Positions 11,920 through 24,620 of a stretch of 64,000 nucleotides of DNA are shown in pieces. The translations under genes were made by a program, and so were the position numbers. The notes beneath the pieces were generated by a model. The model had not been told where the DNA came from. It saw nothing but the letters and a program-made list of their open reading frames with translations, and ran no database searches. Numbering within the stretch: position 1 is the stretch's first letter; every line of letters begins with the position of its first letter. The DNA is taken from the NCBI GenBank assembly GCA_026120185.1, contig JANUWF010001188.1, forward strand, positions 496,001-560,000. Reading direction: 5' to 3'. This DNA is from Voacanga thouarsii (lineage: Eukaryota > Streptophyta > Magnoliopsida > Gentianales > Apocynaceae).

Positions 11920-12530
11920 ATGTTTGGTTTCAATCCTTTGTCCATAATTCTCAAGGAGAATAAGTTAACTGGACCTAATTATATGGACTAGAAAAAGAAT
12001 TTGAACATTGTACTTACTGCGGAAAAGTATAAGTATGTTCTAACCGACCTCTATCATGAAATTGGAGAAGAATTCACGGACTAAGATAGTGAGATTGAGA
12101 AGGTATGAAGGAAAGCTAATAAGATGGTTAGATACTATATGTTAGCTTCCATGTCTAATGTTCTTCAGTCTAAGCATAATAGTATGCCTACTACGTACGA
12201 TATCAATATATTATTGTGCACCATGTTTGCTGACAAGAGCTGGTCCACAAGGCAAGAAACTCTTAGGGCAATCATGAATACTAGGATGGCTGAGAGGGTA
12301 TCGGTCCACGAGTATGTACTGAAGATGATTACTCATATTAAGAAGGTCAAGGTCCTAGGGGCAACAATCGATTATGAGATCCAAATTGAATTGATTTTTG
12401 AGACTTTGAGAAATCAATATTCTTAGTTCAAGTTAAACTATAACATGAATAAGTTGAGTATGTCTTTGACCGAGTTAATGATAGAACTCTAGGTTGCTAT
12501 GAAAATCATGAAGTTGCGTTAAAGGTTTTG
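11920..12530 (+). pseudogene. CopA2 gag, N-terminal part, decayed
   Basis: From the ATG at 11920 the frame reads like Ty1/copia Gag: ILKENKLTGPNYMD, then stop codons at 11989 (where a Trp, TGG, has become TAG), near 12082 and near 12106. A clear open stretch follows (12124-12426) with MLASMSNVLQSKHNS and MFADKS...RQETLRAIMNTRMAE. It continues past a stop as FKLNYNMNKLSMSLTELM. The frame is closely related to CopA1 gag. At 12531 it is cut by SoloG and the rest resumes at 26841. Gag would form the virus-like particle in the cytoplasm; this copy cannot. Confidence 0.9.
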
Positions 12531-14889
12531 TGTAAAACCCCACCTAAACCTACCCTAGAGTTAGTGGGATGGGGTGCATATCATATCATACTACATAAAA
12601 ATATATTTCTTGGATGAATTCATGTGCCTTAGAATTGTGATATAAGGGTTATATAGTTTATTTATGCTTGTTGAGTAGTAAAGGTAAAAAGAAAATTTTG
12701 GTTTAGGTCAAATTAGGAAGAAGGCTTAAGGCATAGAAAGGAAGAGAATTTGGTTGAGAAAATAAAAACAAGAGTTAGTGTGGTTAAATGGTTAGAGCTT
12801 CGTGATTTAATCTTTAAGGTATTGAGTTCAAATACTATCACCTAAGTTTTATTCTATTTATCCTACCCAATGTTTGAATTTCTCTTTTCTTACATTCCTT
12901 AAAGCTAAGAATGTTATCTTAGGGAAGATACAATTGTAATGTCCTAACCATGTGATCTTGTCCTAAAAGAAAATCTAGAAGAGTTTTGATCTCCATTATT
13001 TTAGCAAGCCTTGTCCTAAACTATTTAAATTTAAACTTATCATATTTCTTTAAATCTTTTCAATTTCTATAAAATGTCTTGGATAATTCTTGGTTTAAAT
13101 TTTTTAAATTTTCAGCCTTTGGGGATAGGAGGATGACCGAATTTGAGAAAGGAAAATAGGAAGGAAATTTTCAATTAAATCACCATAGCTTTTCTTCCAA
13201 GAACTCCATTTTCTTCTTGTTCTTATTATGGTTATTATGGTTATAAACCTGTAAATTTTCCAGCAATTCTTCTTGGGTGATTTTCAAAAATTGCAACAAC
13301 CTTTGCCTAAATAATTCTTGCTAGAAACCAACCATTTTATGTAGACAAGCAACTGAAAAAGCCTTGGTATTTCCAACTTAAACAAGCCCTACCAAACCGG
13401 AAATTTTTCAGCAAATTACCAATGATTAGACATGAATATTAAACCATCCATTTATGCATAAGAACACCTGAAGCTTTCCCCCTTCTTCTCCAAGATGGTG
13501 GCTGGAAAATTAGCATTAATGGACCTTCAAACACTCCTAGATTTCAGCTGCAAATCCATTTCAAAGTGGTTTGAAAATTTTGCTCAAAATCCTTCCAAAT
13601 CCAAAGAATTCTTGTAGCTATATTCCCTAATTTTTTCCAGCTAGCCTAACCAAGATAAGAACTGACTTCTTCATCAATCTTCTTTATATTTTCAGCCACC
13701 TTGCAGCCATGGATAGAACACCTTGTCTTCTTCATCTACCATGGCTATTAGAACTCCATTAACACACCTCAAAACACCCCTATCGTTACTCCATTCAAAA
13801 CTTTTCAAACTTTAAAATTAAATTCTAGATTTTTCTCTATTAAACTCTCACCTAGCTAGATGATCAAACCAGAATTTTCTCTTGCTCTTGTATAGCCATT
13901 TTTGGCCAGCTGTAATGCTGAAACCATCCTTCATTTCATGAACAAAACATAGCTAGTCTAGCCACCCACCATTGAAGGACCAAAAAACCTTCAAGGAGAA
14001 AATACCATTACCAATTCTTCTACCTCAAACATCTCCACATTTTTCTCACTTTAAAATTCCAAATAGCAGAACTCTCTTTGTTCCTTGAATAACTGAAACT
14101 CTCCTCCTTAGCTAGGCTATTTGTCCATTATTGACTAGATACCCACAAATCATTTTCTCTTAATTTCCTCTTATGTTCTCAAGAACATCAAGAAAACACG
14201 CTAAACTTCTTCAACCTCCAATCACCTCTATTCATGCCAAATCACTCCAAAAACTCTCAAACCAACTAAGATTCAACCTATACTCATCCATAGCACACTC
14301 CATAATGCTAAAAATACCAAAGTTGATCTTCCATTCGGATCAAACGAGCTTTTTGTCCAAGAACAAGAAGAATATCAAGAAGGTAAATTCTATTATCTTG
14401 ATCCTTCTTCACTTGTTCATCACCATTTTGACAACATCCTAATCATTCTCCCACCCCCTCCCCCCCCCCCTCTCTCTCTCTTGGCCAAACCATTGGTGGC
14501 CATGCTTGAACATACTTCAATCAAGGAAGGACTCCTCAAGCACTCAAGGACCTTCATTGGACAAAACAATATCTTCAACTAACGATCATCAAACAAGTAT
14601 TTCTTTCATGACCTTCTCCTTAAATTTTCAAACTCAATGCTTTTAGATGATGGATTTAATGGGTTGATTAAATAGTGTTAGGTTGGAGATATGTATGTGG
14701 GTGAAGGGAATAATTTTAAGACATGAAGATTAAAATGAATGTTGAAGCTTAAGAGCTATCATTGGATTATTCTTTGAGATCATTGTATGTTCATTATGAT
14801 TAAAGGCTTTACATCATTAGTACGAGTGTTTTGATGTATGATGGATATTATTCCACCATTGTTTGATTAAGCCTTCATGATGTTATTTT

Positions 14890-14958
14890 TTGTCAATAAA
14901 TCTCTAGATGATAGTATTGCTTATACATGTCATGTTATTCATTAGGAATATGCATGTA

Positions 14959-15000
<42 letters not shown>

Positions 15001-15074
15001 TATATAAATTTTTGTACTTGTAATTCACTATGGTCATTAAAAATTATTGTTAGAACTACTTTTTTTATTATTAT

Positions 15075-15115
<41 letters not shown>

Positions 15116-15570
15116 TTAGTATCATGGTTTAATTTAATTTATTGATTTTGTAAAACATTAAATATTTTCAAAATTAATAATTACTTCAAATATTATTATT
15201 TTATTAGATTAATAAATAAAAATAATTTTTATTAAACATTATTGAATATAAATAATAATATATTGGAATTAATTGATTTTAAATGTCTTTTATATTCACA
15301 TTATTATTAGTTATCCTTACTAAAACTTTTATTTTCACTCATATATATTATTTGTAATAAAAAAAATGTGGTTAATTATTATTAGAATAATTTACATATT
15401 ATTAATATTATTTATTATTTATAATCTATTATTAATATTACTTATGATTTGTTAATAATATTATTTATTATTTATTACCAATATTATTTAGGATTTATTA
15501 TTAATAGTACCTATCACTTTTCACTAATTTTATTTACTATTAATATTATTTATAATTATTATTGTGTTCC
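14890..15570. repeat. AT-rich block with (AT)n and (AAT)n microsatellites
   Basis: This block of SoloG is absent from the Gyp1 5' LTR at the equivalent point (about 150). It includes an (AT)n run of roughly 45 bp near 14959-15005, an (AAT)n run near 15078-15115, and further A/T-only sequence with many att and aat repeats. It is either an expansion in SoloG or a loss from Gyp1. Confidence 0.85.
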
Positions 15571-16405
15571 AATTAATAAATATTGTTATAATTTGTTATT
15601 TATTATTTACAACACCTATATTATTTTGATTTATCAAATTCATCTTATTCTATAAAATGCTTTAGCAATTAATGATAGAGCTTAAGGCTTTGATGCCATA
15701 ACTGGATATTGTTGTAACTAGTTGAGCTAAGCATGTTAAGTTCGGAGTTATTTATACCTATGCAAATTTGTTGCTTTGTTGTGCACCAATGGTGACTTAT
15801 ACCTTATATTTACCCCAGGTGGGGTTGGTTTGCCTTGAACCAACTTGGAAGGCTATTGTGTCAAGGAAAAGTAAGAGATCAGGTAAGTCCTTGCATAGAG
15901 CTATTTGAAGATTAAAATCACTTCGACAAGTCAAAATGTGTTATACGCGTGGAAATGTACTTGGGATGCAATTATGGACAATTTTCTTTTCCTTTTTCCT
16001 TCCATCAAACGATTTCAAGTTGAGCAAGCAATTTTAGACAAAAAGCTAAACTTTGCGTAAAAATAAATTTTGACAACAATTTTGTAAATCATTATTCCTA
16101 TTTCAAAGAAAACACTTTGGATGATTCTTCTTTTCCTAAAAGGGACAAATACAATGTTGAGTACTCTATAAGGGTAGACTATTAGGACTAATCTTTGAAG
16201 GGCTAGGTAAGCCTTTCAATAGGAGGCCACCTCTGATGGGTGAGCTCTACCTAGACAAAACGACAATTCTTGTTGGTCAGGCCGGTCCGAGCTAGCAGTA
16301 CAGTTCAGGTGAATTGTTTATTTTTGAAGTGGACAATCGGTAAGTTTGGACGTAGAGATAGAGGAGTATCTCATCCGGTGGGCCGTACACCCACCTTGTA
16401 TCAAA

Positions 16406-16520
16406 ATGCACAAAGTGTGGCATCCTGATCATTCTCTTGTCATGATGCACAAAGTGTGGCATCTTGGCCATTCTCTTGTCATGGTATACAAAGTGTGGTG
16501 CCATGTCCATTCATGATGCG
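16406..16520 (+). repeat. Three 39-bp tandem repeats in the Gyp1-family LTR
   Basis: The core caaagtgtgg recurs at a period of 39 bp; units start at 16406, 16445 and about 16484. The Gyp1 5' LTR has an equivalent set near 990-1100, so the array predates the split of the two copies. Confidence 0.85.
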
Positions 16521-16841
16521 TAGCTTCATAGTTAACTTTATTTAAGTGGTTCTTTCTTTACAAATTGAGTACTTTTACTTTACAAATACTGATAAAAACC
16601 ACACAATATTCAAAATAAATTTCTAGACTTGCAAACTTTTTATTATGACTTGTTCAAAACTTGCATTCAGGAATTTCTTTTCCTGAAATACCATGAGCAC
16701 ACATAGGGCTTACTGAGAAATGTTTCTCACACCTTTTTATATCTTGTCTTCAGGTTGATCTTGCTTCGAAGGTTGATTTACTTAAGTTGTCATGAGCTTG
16801 GAAGACTTATTTTGATGTATTTATTATTGGAGATTTTATTT

Positions 16842-18879
16842 TGAGGGAACTGAAAAACAGAGAGCATGTGCAGTCACGGGAAAAAAATTTAGAGAAAAAT
16901 AAAACCAAGCCTTAGAGGCCACACGGAAGCGTGAAGATCATACCTTTGTGCTCCTTAACCCTTCTAGGTTGAGTAGGAGCGGATTGAACGACTGGAATCA
17001 CCTCGCTTTGTCCACTTGAAGAAGCTTCCGGTTGAACACTCGCTAGCCTTCTACTTTGCCTTGTTTGCATCAACACTAAGCTTTCCAGCTCTCGGAATAT
17101 TCTTCAACCTAACCTCTAGTCGATGAACACTATGGTGAAGAGGAACGGTCTCAATTCTCCTTGGTTCACTTGCTATTAGTTAGCAAAGAATAAGGAGTAA
17201 ACCAAGAGGAAGGAGAGAGACATTGAGAGAGAGAGACTCACGTGAGGCTCTATTGTGGCTAGGGAAAAACTAGGGTTTTTCTTTTTTCCAGAGAGTTGTT
17301 TTAATTGTTAGCCAAAACTGGGACTCAAATATCTGATAAACATATCCCCGGGATATCAAATTTCAAACACCTGGATGTTATCCTGAGAATGAGTTTGGCT
17401 TAACTCTAAACTCTTCATAACTGTATCTGGAAAAACCCTAAGGTCCAAGCTATTGGGCCGGAAAAATATTTATTATTTTCCTTGGACCCAAAAGGCCCAA
17501 AACAATAAACATTAATTATTTATTTCCTGGGCTTATATAAATAACCCAATAAATAATTAATGAGCCCATATGAACCAAAATAATTAATCTTTAATTATTT
17601 ATTTCTTGGGCCTATATAAATAACTCAATAAATAATTAAACATTAATTATTTTCCCTAGTTTAAGCCCAGGTTAATTTCCTAATTATTCATACTGGACCT
17701 AGTCCCTGAATAATTAATTAACTAATTAAACTAGATAATTAATTTCTCTCAACTCCTATTTTAATTAATTTATTTATTTTATTCCAGTCCAATAATAAAT
17801 TAGACTTCCTGAATAAAATAAAATAAAATAAAATAAAATAAAATCCTCTTCAACTGAGACCAATTCCTCAACTCAAAATTAATTAGGACTTACAGGCTAT
17901 TTCGAGGGCAAAAAGACACATCACCTTGGCTGCTAAAATGACAAAAATACCCTTGCTATATAACTAGCTGTATTTTGCATTTTAAATATTTCCTAATATC
18001 ACCATAAGAAAATATTGACCCCAAGGACAATGCTGCATTAGCAAAGTCTCCGACCTACAGGTGAAATGACTAAAATACCCCTCTACACATCGCCGTACAT
18101 TTAGAGAGGAAGAAGTGTACTAACACCCCTCTAAATGACATCTACCATCCTTAGGCTTCTAGTCCAATGATCCACGACTTCCTGGAGTGTTTTCGCTTTC
18201 CAAGGGAGCTACCCTAAAGCAAACATCCAAGTCATGTTTCCCAAGGCCCTGGACATTTTAGACCATTCGGACAACCATAAGGGGCGATATAGTGCAGAAA
18301 CTATCTTGTACAAGTCTGTCTTAACTAACTAGTCACACATACCCAACATGCAAGTATATTGGCCCTACGATAGAACCTCAACTATAGCAAATCAAAGTAT
18401 ATGTTTCCAGCTTCGCCAGACCACCAACTCATACTCAAGTCGTAGAGTACTAGTCCACGCTGTAGCAGTAGTAGTCTAGGTTTCTACCGTATAGTACTTT
18501 GAGAAACCACTACTACAGGTCATGTTCTACGTATTCGAAATACGCTTATGTCATGAAGTGAGTGGACTACTCACTGGCTAAAGGTAAGCCATTCCCCATT
18601 TGGAATTCATAACATAATAACCTAAACATGATGAGGTTCCCAGTATCATCAATAGGTTAAGAACAAATGTTTATGTGTTAAATAACCCGGGATCCATACC
18701 TTACTGTGAAAAACCACCATTCACATGGATCACTTATTTAAGCACAATGGGTCTATTCCAAACGAAAATCGTGCACAAACAAAAAATAAATTTACAAACA
18801 ATTTATGAAAATAAATTCTTTTATTAAAATATTCAATTTTACATCAGAAACCTAGTCTAAGAGGGCATACAATCCAACA
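16842..18879 (-). repeat. CopA1 3' LTR
   Basis: The 2,038-bp downstream LTR (element on - strand) is about 95% identical to the other copy in the part compared. It keeps the short frame that starts at 17070 and runs without a stop to a GT donor (exon end 16944). Also visible are an AAAAT-type pentamer run (about 17812-17844) and a tandemly repeated AT-rich segment with tatataaata cores (about 17508-17660). No promoter could be assigned with confidence. Confidence 0.95.
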
Positions 18880-19480
18880 AACTCCCACTTGCACTCTAAG
18901 ACTGGGTAAGTCCACAGGCACCCACCCTATGTCGTCTAAGTGACTCTTGAAGACTCTCTCAGCCATAGGCTTGGTGAATGGATCTGCTAGATTGTTTTCT
19001 GAGGCAATATGCTCCACCACGGCTTCCCGTCTCTGGATGAAATCCCGGATCAGGTGGTACTTCCTCTCGATGTGTTTCCCCTTCTTGTGGTTCCGAGGTT
19101 CCTTAGATTGCGATACTGTTCCAGTGTTGTCGCAATACATCACAATCGGCCTGTCCATATGTGGTACGACTCCAAGTTCTGAAAGGAACTTTTGGAGCCA
19201 AACTGCTTCCTTGGATGCCTCCGAAGCAGCCACATACTCAGCTTCCATGGTTGAGTCAACAATACAAGACTGCTTAATACTTCTCCATGAAATTGCTCCT
19301 CCGAGACAAGGTGAAGACATATCCACTAGTGGATTTTCTCTCATCCTTATCCGCATGGAAGTTTGAGTCTATGTAACCTGTACGAACCAAATCATCAGCA
19401 CTGTAAACCAGCATATAATCTCTCGTTCCCTTGAGATACTTGAGAATATACTTTACAGCTTGCCAATGAACCTCCCCTGG
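18844..19480 (-). pseudogene. CopA1 RNase H domain, frameshifted
   Basis: The C-terminal domain of pol, which removes the RNA strand during reverse transcription. The first part (YIDSNFHADKDERKSTSGYV) lies in the reverse-transcriptase frame. A one-base frameshift near 19303 moves the rest to another frame: GGAISWRSIKQ, STMEAEYVAASEA, MYCDNTGTVSQSKEPRNHKK, KHIERKYHLIRDFIQRREAV and ADPFTKPM. The acidic residues expected for catalysis are still present (Asp in YIDS, Glu in MEAEY, Asp in YCDN). The shifted frame runs a few codons into the LTR at 18844 because its normal stop is lost or out of frame. Confidence 0.9.
18880..18895 (-). other. CopA1 polypurine tract
   Basis: On the - strand the bases gtgcaagtgggagtt stand directly before the 3' LTR start (tgttgga). 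Tracts of the type aagtgggag are usual in this group of plant copia elements. It primes plus-strand DNA synthesis. Confidence 0.9.
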
Positions 19481-20700
19481 GTTTGATTGATATCTGCTAA
19501 CTAAGCCCACGGCAAAGCAGATATCTGGCCTAGTACACAGCATGATATACATGAGACTTTCCACAGCCGAAGCGTAGGGAATCCTACTCATTCTGTCATT
19601 TTCTTCTTGAGACTTAGGACAGTCCTTCGAAGAAAATGACAACCTATGTCTACAAGGGATTAGAGCTCCCTTGCATGAGTTCATGCTGTACTTGGCTAGC
19701 ATCTTGTCAATGTATGTTGCTTGGGATAACCCTAACTTTCTCTGCTTTCTATTTCTAAGAAGCCTAATCCCGAGAATGTAGCTGGCTTCTCCCAAGTCCT
19801 TTATACTGAATTGACTAGACAGCCAAACCTTTGTAGATGATAATGTCCCTACATCATTTCCAATGAGTAGAATGTTATCCACATACAGGATAAGAAAAAC
19901 CACATTAATGCCTTCAATTTTCCTGTACACCCATAGTTCATCTTCATTTTGAATAAAACCATAAGACTTTACAATCTCATTAAAATGAATGTTCCACGCT
20001 CTTGATGCCTGCTTAAGTCCATAAATGGACTTCTTAAGCTTGCAAACCATATGTTCCTGGCCTTCAGCAATGAAGCCGTCCGGTTGGGACATATAGATGT
20101 CTTCGCTAAGACGGCTATTTAAAAATGCCGTCTTGACATCCATTTGCCATATCTCGTAGTCATAGTGACATGCGATGGCAAGGGGGATGCGGATGGATTT
20201 AAGCATGGCTACCGGGGAAAAGGTTTCCTCATAGTCGATACCTTCTTTCTGAGTATACCCTTTCGCCATAAGCCTAGCTTTAAAGGTTTCCACCTTCCCA
20301 TCCACTCCTCTCTTCCTCTTGTATACCCACTTGCACCCAATGGGTTTTTTCCCTTCAGGTGAAGCTACAAGATCCCAAACCTGATTGAGGTACATAAACT
20401 CAATCTCGGCTTTCATTGCTTCATGCCACAGATTTGCATCAGCATCAGCAATAGCCTCCTCGTATCTAGTGGGGTCTTGTTCCTGATGGTCGGAGACCAG
20501 CTCAAAGGCTTCTCCTGTCCATCTATCTGGAACCCTAGACACTCTCCCACTACGACGAGGCTCCATTTGCACAGGCTCTTGAGGCAGTGCCTCTTCTTGT
20601 TCCAGAATCGGGTCAGAAGAAGTTGATTCCGTAGATAACTTTTCCTCAAGTTCCAACCTTGTTGAACCTTTAGTGGAAGTACTTTGATCATCTTCCAAGT
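19481..20700 (-). pseudogene. CopA1 reverse transcriptase with YVDN active site
   Basis: A long open stretch (from 20698 down to 19274) covers the reverse transcriptase. Motifs in order are GCKWVYKRKRG, KARLMAKGYTQKEGIDYEET, WQMDVKTAFLN, CKLKKSIYGLKQASRAW, then YVDN at about 19874-19885, then DLGEASYILGI and ARPDICFAVG-like RPDICFAVGLVSRYQSNPG. The catalytic pair is normally YVDD; here the second Asp codon is AAC (19874-19876), so the enzyme should be inactive. The domain itself has no stop, unlike integrase upstream. CopA2 has the same Asn at this site; CopA3 has Asp. Confidence 0.95.
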
Positions 20701-21540
20701 ATCTAGCATTGGTATTGACTAGTACCTTCTGCTCCTTAGGATGATAAAAGTAGCCTCCTTTTGTCCCTTTTGGATACCCAACAAAATAGCATAATTCTAA
20801 TTTTGGTCACAACTTGTCTCCCTTGATCAGTACATAAGCTGGACAACCCCAAATCTTGAGATGATTCAGACTTGGCTTATGCCCAGTCTACATCTCATAA
20901 GGAGTCCTAGGTACTGACTTGGAAGGCACCAAGTTCAGAATATATACCGCTGTCTCCAGGGCATATCCCTAAAAGGACACTGGAAGAGTAGCATGAGATA
21001 TCATACTTCGGACCATTTCCATCAATGTCCTGTTCCTTCTCTCAACTACTCTGTTCTGCTGGGGTGTTCTCGGCGCAGAGAGCTGGGATACTATCCCATG
21101 ATGTACTATGTAGTCCTTGAATTCACCTAGGAGGTACTCTCCACCACGATCTGATCGTAAGGTTTTGATTAATTTACCTGTCCGACGCTCCACTTCAGCC
21201 TTAAACTCCTTGAACTTGTCAAAAGAGTCAGACTTGCATCTCATCAGGTAAATGTAACCATACCTCATACAATCATCCGTGAAAGTGATGAAGTACTTAA
21301 CACCTCCCCTAGCTGGTGTAGACAATGGACCACACACATCAGTGTGAACAAGACTCAACACCTCCTTGGCTCTATCTGCCTTTGGTGTAAATGACCTCTT
21401 GGTCATCTTTCCCATCAGGCAGGATTCATACTGAGGCCAACTTTCCAATCTCAATGAGCCCAAAGGCCCATCATGGATTAGCCTCTAAATCCTGGTTGAG
21501 TTAATATGACCCAACCTTAGATGCTAAAGGTATGGATCAT
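20701..21540 (-). pseudogene. CopA1 integrase with zinc-finger segment, five stops
   Basis: The integrase inserts the cDNA into the genome. In one frame I read an HHCC-type N-terminal segment (HLRLGHINSTRI...YESCLMGKM), where the first Cys of the C-x2-C pair is Tyr (codon 21428-21430). The core follows: VHTDVCGPL (Asp at 21338-21340), LRSDRGGEYLLGEFKDY, and PQQNRVVERRNRTLMEMVRS carrying Glu, so the D-D-E triad is kept. In-frame stops lie at 21524-21526, 21484-21486, 20969-20971, 20888-20890 and 20807-20809. At least three are TAG where relatives have Trp or Gln, fitting C-to-T decay. The C-terminal part leads into reverse transcriptase at about 20700. Confidence 0.93.
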
Positions 21541-22000
21541 TGATATTGGTCTTTCTCTTCCTAGTTAAAGGTTCAGACAGAGCGTTATTTGATTGGTTAT
21601 TAATAGGGTTTAAAAAGAACAGATTACCATACATGTGCCCAGTACATAAAATTTCTCCATCTCTACTGATAGAAATACCAGAAGGGAAAGATACAGAATA
21701 TCCTTGATTAATAAGTCTTGCAACTGAAATCAAATTCTGACGAAAATCAGGTACATATAAAATATCCTTTAAAGCCACTATCTTATTACAATAAAAAATG
21801 AGATCCAGCTCTCCCACTGCAACGGCCCAGACTTGTGCTCCATCACCCACTCGAAGCCCATGTTCGCCCTTCTTGAGTCTTCTTATCTTTCTAAACCCCT
21901 GCAAAGAGTTACAAATATGATCAGTGGCTCCTGAATTAACAATCCAAGTGGAAGTTGATCCTACCATTGATATGGACTCTAGATAGTAAACATTACCTGT
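21541..22000 (-). pseudogene. CopA1 aspartic protease with NSGA instead of DSGA
   Basis: The retropepsin that matures Gag-Pol. The active-site loop reads STWIVNSGATDHIC; the family motif is D-S-G, and the catalytic Asp codon has become AAT (21935-21937). Downstream are LQGFRKIRRLKKGEHGLRVG, then the DILYVPDFRQNLISVARLIN segment typical of the region between protease and integrase. The stretch is open in one frame from 22336 to the stop at 21524. CopA2 has the same Asn at this position. Confidence 0.93.
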
Positions 22001-22792
22001 GGGGTTTTTCTTGGCCTGAAGATCTGGACACTCTTTTTTCCAGTGTCCCTTCTTCCCACACTTGAAGCACTTGCCCTTTGGTTTGTCCTTGGGCTGGGCT
22101 ATTGCATTTCCCTTCTTTCTCTTGAACTTTCTGGGTTTAGGCCCAGTTCTTGAGGAAGAAGCCTTAGCAATCATGGCCTTTGACTGTGGCTTCATGACCT
22201 TCTCCGCCATCTGGAGCTCCTTCATCAGTTCAGTTAAACTCATGTTCAACTTGTTCATGTTATAGTTTAACTTGAACTGAGTGAAAAGAGCCCGGTAGAG
22301 ATTTGAGAACCATGTCCACTTGGCTCTCGGGGTCAATGACAGCCCCTAAGATTTCCGCCTCCTCGAAAGCAGCAATCATCTTGAGCATATGCTCTCGGAC
22401 TGATGCTCCCTGAGCCATCTTAGTGTTCACAATAGTTCGAAGAGCCTCCTGTCTTGCGGGCCGGCTCTTGTCTGCGAACATAGTTGCCAATGATTGACTT
22501 ATGTCGTATACAGAAGCTATGTGCTCGTGTTTTGACTGGAGCACATTAGACATGGAAGCTAACATATAGCAACGTGCCATTTCGTCAGCTTTCTTCTACG
22601 CCTTTTTAGCCTCTCGCTCTTCAGCGGTGGAACCTTCCCCGATAATAGGGCAGGTCTCGTAAAGGACATACTTATACTCCTCAGCTGTGAGTATTATGTC
22701 TAGATTCCTTTTCCAGTCCACATAGTTTGGACCCGTTAACTTATTCTCCCTGAGAATAACGGTCAATGGACTAAAAGAACCTCCCACCATTT
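22001..22792 (-). pseudogene. CopA1 gag with CCHC zinc knuckle, one stop and one frameshift
   Basis: Gag forms the particle and binds the RNA. The frame starts at the ATG at 22790 with MVGGSFSPLTVILRENKLTG and PNYVDWKRNLDIILTAEEY. An in-frame TAG at 22596-22598 follows, then ADEMARCYMLASMSNVLQSK and MFADKSRPARQEALRTIVNT. A frameshift lies near 22290, where the downstream frame starts FTQFKLNYNMNKLNMSLTEL. The nucleocapsid knuckle CFKCGKKGHWKKEC (22028-22069) keeps all four metal ligands. The ATG is preceded by ttttcag then AA, a 3' splice acceptor, so the protein may begin upstream in the LTR. Confidence 0.95.
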
Positions 22793-23914
22793 CTGAAAAT
22801 TGAAAATAAAAGAAAGAATTTAGTTTGTGAAAACAAAATCAAATTTGTGCACTGAAAATAATTTGGCTCTTAGGAAAACTGACATAGCTTCTTGGGAAGA
22901 TTAACAGTTTCCTAAGCTAAGTGTATTAACCACCACAAATTAATTTCCCTTCTAGGTAATGGTCTAGAGAATAACTCCATCGTGGGATGGTCGTTTCCTC
23001 TCATTTCCTATGGACATACCTCGCACTATAACCTCCAATGTGGGCTGGCCGATCATAGTACGTGCCCCGGGTTATTAATTACATCCTTCCATTAGATCTA
23101 GATCCTTGTGGTATCCCCATCCTATACGGGTTCACTCCCAGGGTGACGTGAGGGGACCCACGATCTCTAATGAGGACCGTGATGGAAGCCGTGGGGCCGT
23201 TGGAACCCCTCTCCCACTTAGTCTTTTAAAATAAATGTTTTCTGAAAAATATCCTTTTGAAATTTCCATTAAGTTTTTCCTTAACTCAAAAATAAAATAT
23301 CTAAGTCCAATAAAATCTCTATGTCAAGGCTTATATCCTATGAGAGATTTTCTCCATGGACTAATTTTATTTAAGTTAAAACTTAATGATTTCAAAAATT
23401 TTCCAATTAAAACTTTCTAGAGACTTTGGTTTTAAGTTTATTTGACAAAATCATTTTTCTATTCCAAAACAAAACAAAATGGCTCTCCATTTTAATTTAC
23501 AAAAATATCTATATCGAATATATTTTCCATGTCAAGGATTAAATCCTTTGAGAAAATATTCAAGGATTAATTTTTTGTACCAATTAAAATAACCATTTAA
23601 TTTTTGAAGAAAAATATTTTTCTTTTCAAAAATGTTCCCAAAGACTTTGGTCTTTGGGAAAAAGCACACATAGGTACATAAAAAAATAGCATGCTCAAAA
23701 CAATAAACGTTTTCATGCTTTCCTATTTTTTAAACCTAAGTGCCCAAATAATAAAATTAAACACATTAATTAATTAATTAACGATCTTGTTTAATTCTAA
23801 AATCCCTTACTGATATTTTTCATGCAAATAAATTCCAAAAATATAAATATTACAAAAATATTAACTTCGCCTAGTATGGGACCCAAAACGAAAAAGGAAA
23901 AAAAATTGCAGAAA

Positions 23915-24260
23915 AAACGCTGGCGGTCCACTGCACCGCGCCGCACTGCACCGGATCCGCGCCCACGTGGCCTGCGGTCTACCGAGGCCGCGGTGCACCG
24001 TGCCGCACCGGATTGCATGCCAGGCACGACCCACGGAGCTAACCCGCGCCCGCGAACCAGCCCGCTTCTCCTCAGCCGTTGACCCGCGCTTCAACCCGCG
24101 TAAGGACCCGTTTCTGCATGCCCGAACCGCTGCACGACCCGCGCAATTGAACTTTCAATTGAGCAACGAAATCGGCTCAATTTCCAGCAATTGGCTCGGC
24201 TCCAAGGCGCAGTAGCCAACCGGCTCCCCTCACAAAACAACAGTGGCTCGGCTTGGCTCC
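23915..24260 (-). other. GC-rich island in the CopA1 leader
   Basis: A block unusually rich in G and C inside an otherwise AT-rich leader, with repeated gcaccg and gccgca-type words. Overlapping frames on both strands (for example 23822-24082 and 23861-24094) are low-complexity Arg/Ala/Pro and show no family likeness. It could be a structured RNA element, a captured host sequence or promoter-like DNA. I cannot decide. Confidence 0.6.
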
Positions 24261-24605
24261 AACGCGGCGGCTTATGAACAGTTTTCTTCTTCATTTTTTC
24301 TTCTGTCCGCGCGCGAAATTGCAAAACCTTCTCTTCTTCAATTTTTGCTTATTTTTATGGCTTCTTTGGACATTTTTACTTACAAAAACTCATCCAAAAA
24401 CAAAACCACAACCGCCTATACCCTTCAAATTGGGTTTACACGATGTTCTAGCAAAGCCAAAAAAAATTTACAGTGTGCCTATGCTTCAACAATGAAGCTC
24501 ACAGAGATCCTATCCCATACCAAAACAGCGAAGGATCACAGGTATAATCATCTTCTCCATTTTTATTAACTACAATGCTCCCTATATTGATAAAAAAAAC
24601 CAGTG

Positions 24606-24617
24606 GCTCTGATACCA
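24606..24617 (-). other. CopA1 primer-binding site (tRNA-iMet type)
   Basis: Reading the - strand gives tggtatcagagc, a perfect initiator-Met primer site, three bases inside the 5' LTR end. It fixes the element's orientation. Confidence 0.97.
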
Positions 24618-24620
24618 CAT

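Noticed and set aside
20144..20362. Frames on the + strand opposite CopA1 reverse transcriptase, and the same at 50453-50833 opposite CopA3
   Set aside because: Shadows of the pol reading frame on the - strand; the two resemble each other only because the pol genes are homologous.
23822..24215. Arg/Ala/Pro-rich frames on both strands of the GC-rich island
   Set aside because: Overlapping open frames on both strands are expected in GC-rich sequence; none resembles a known protein.
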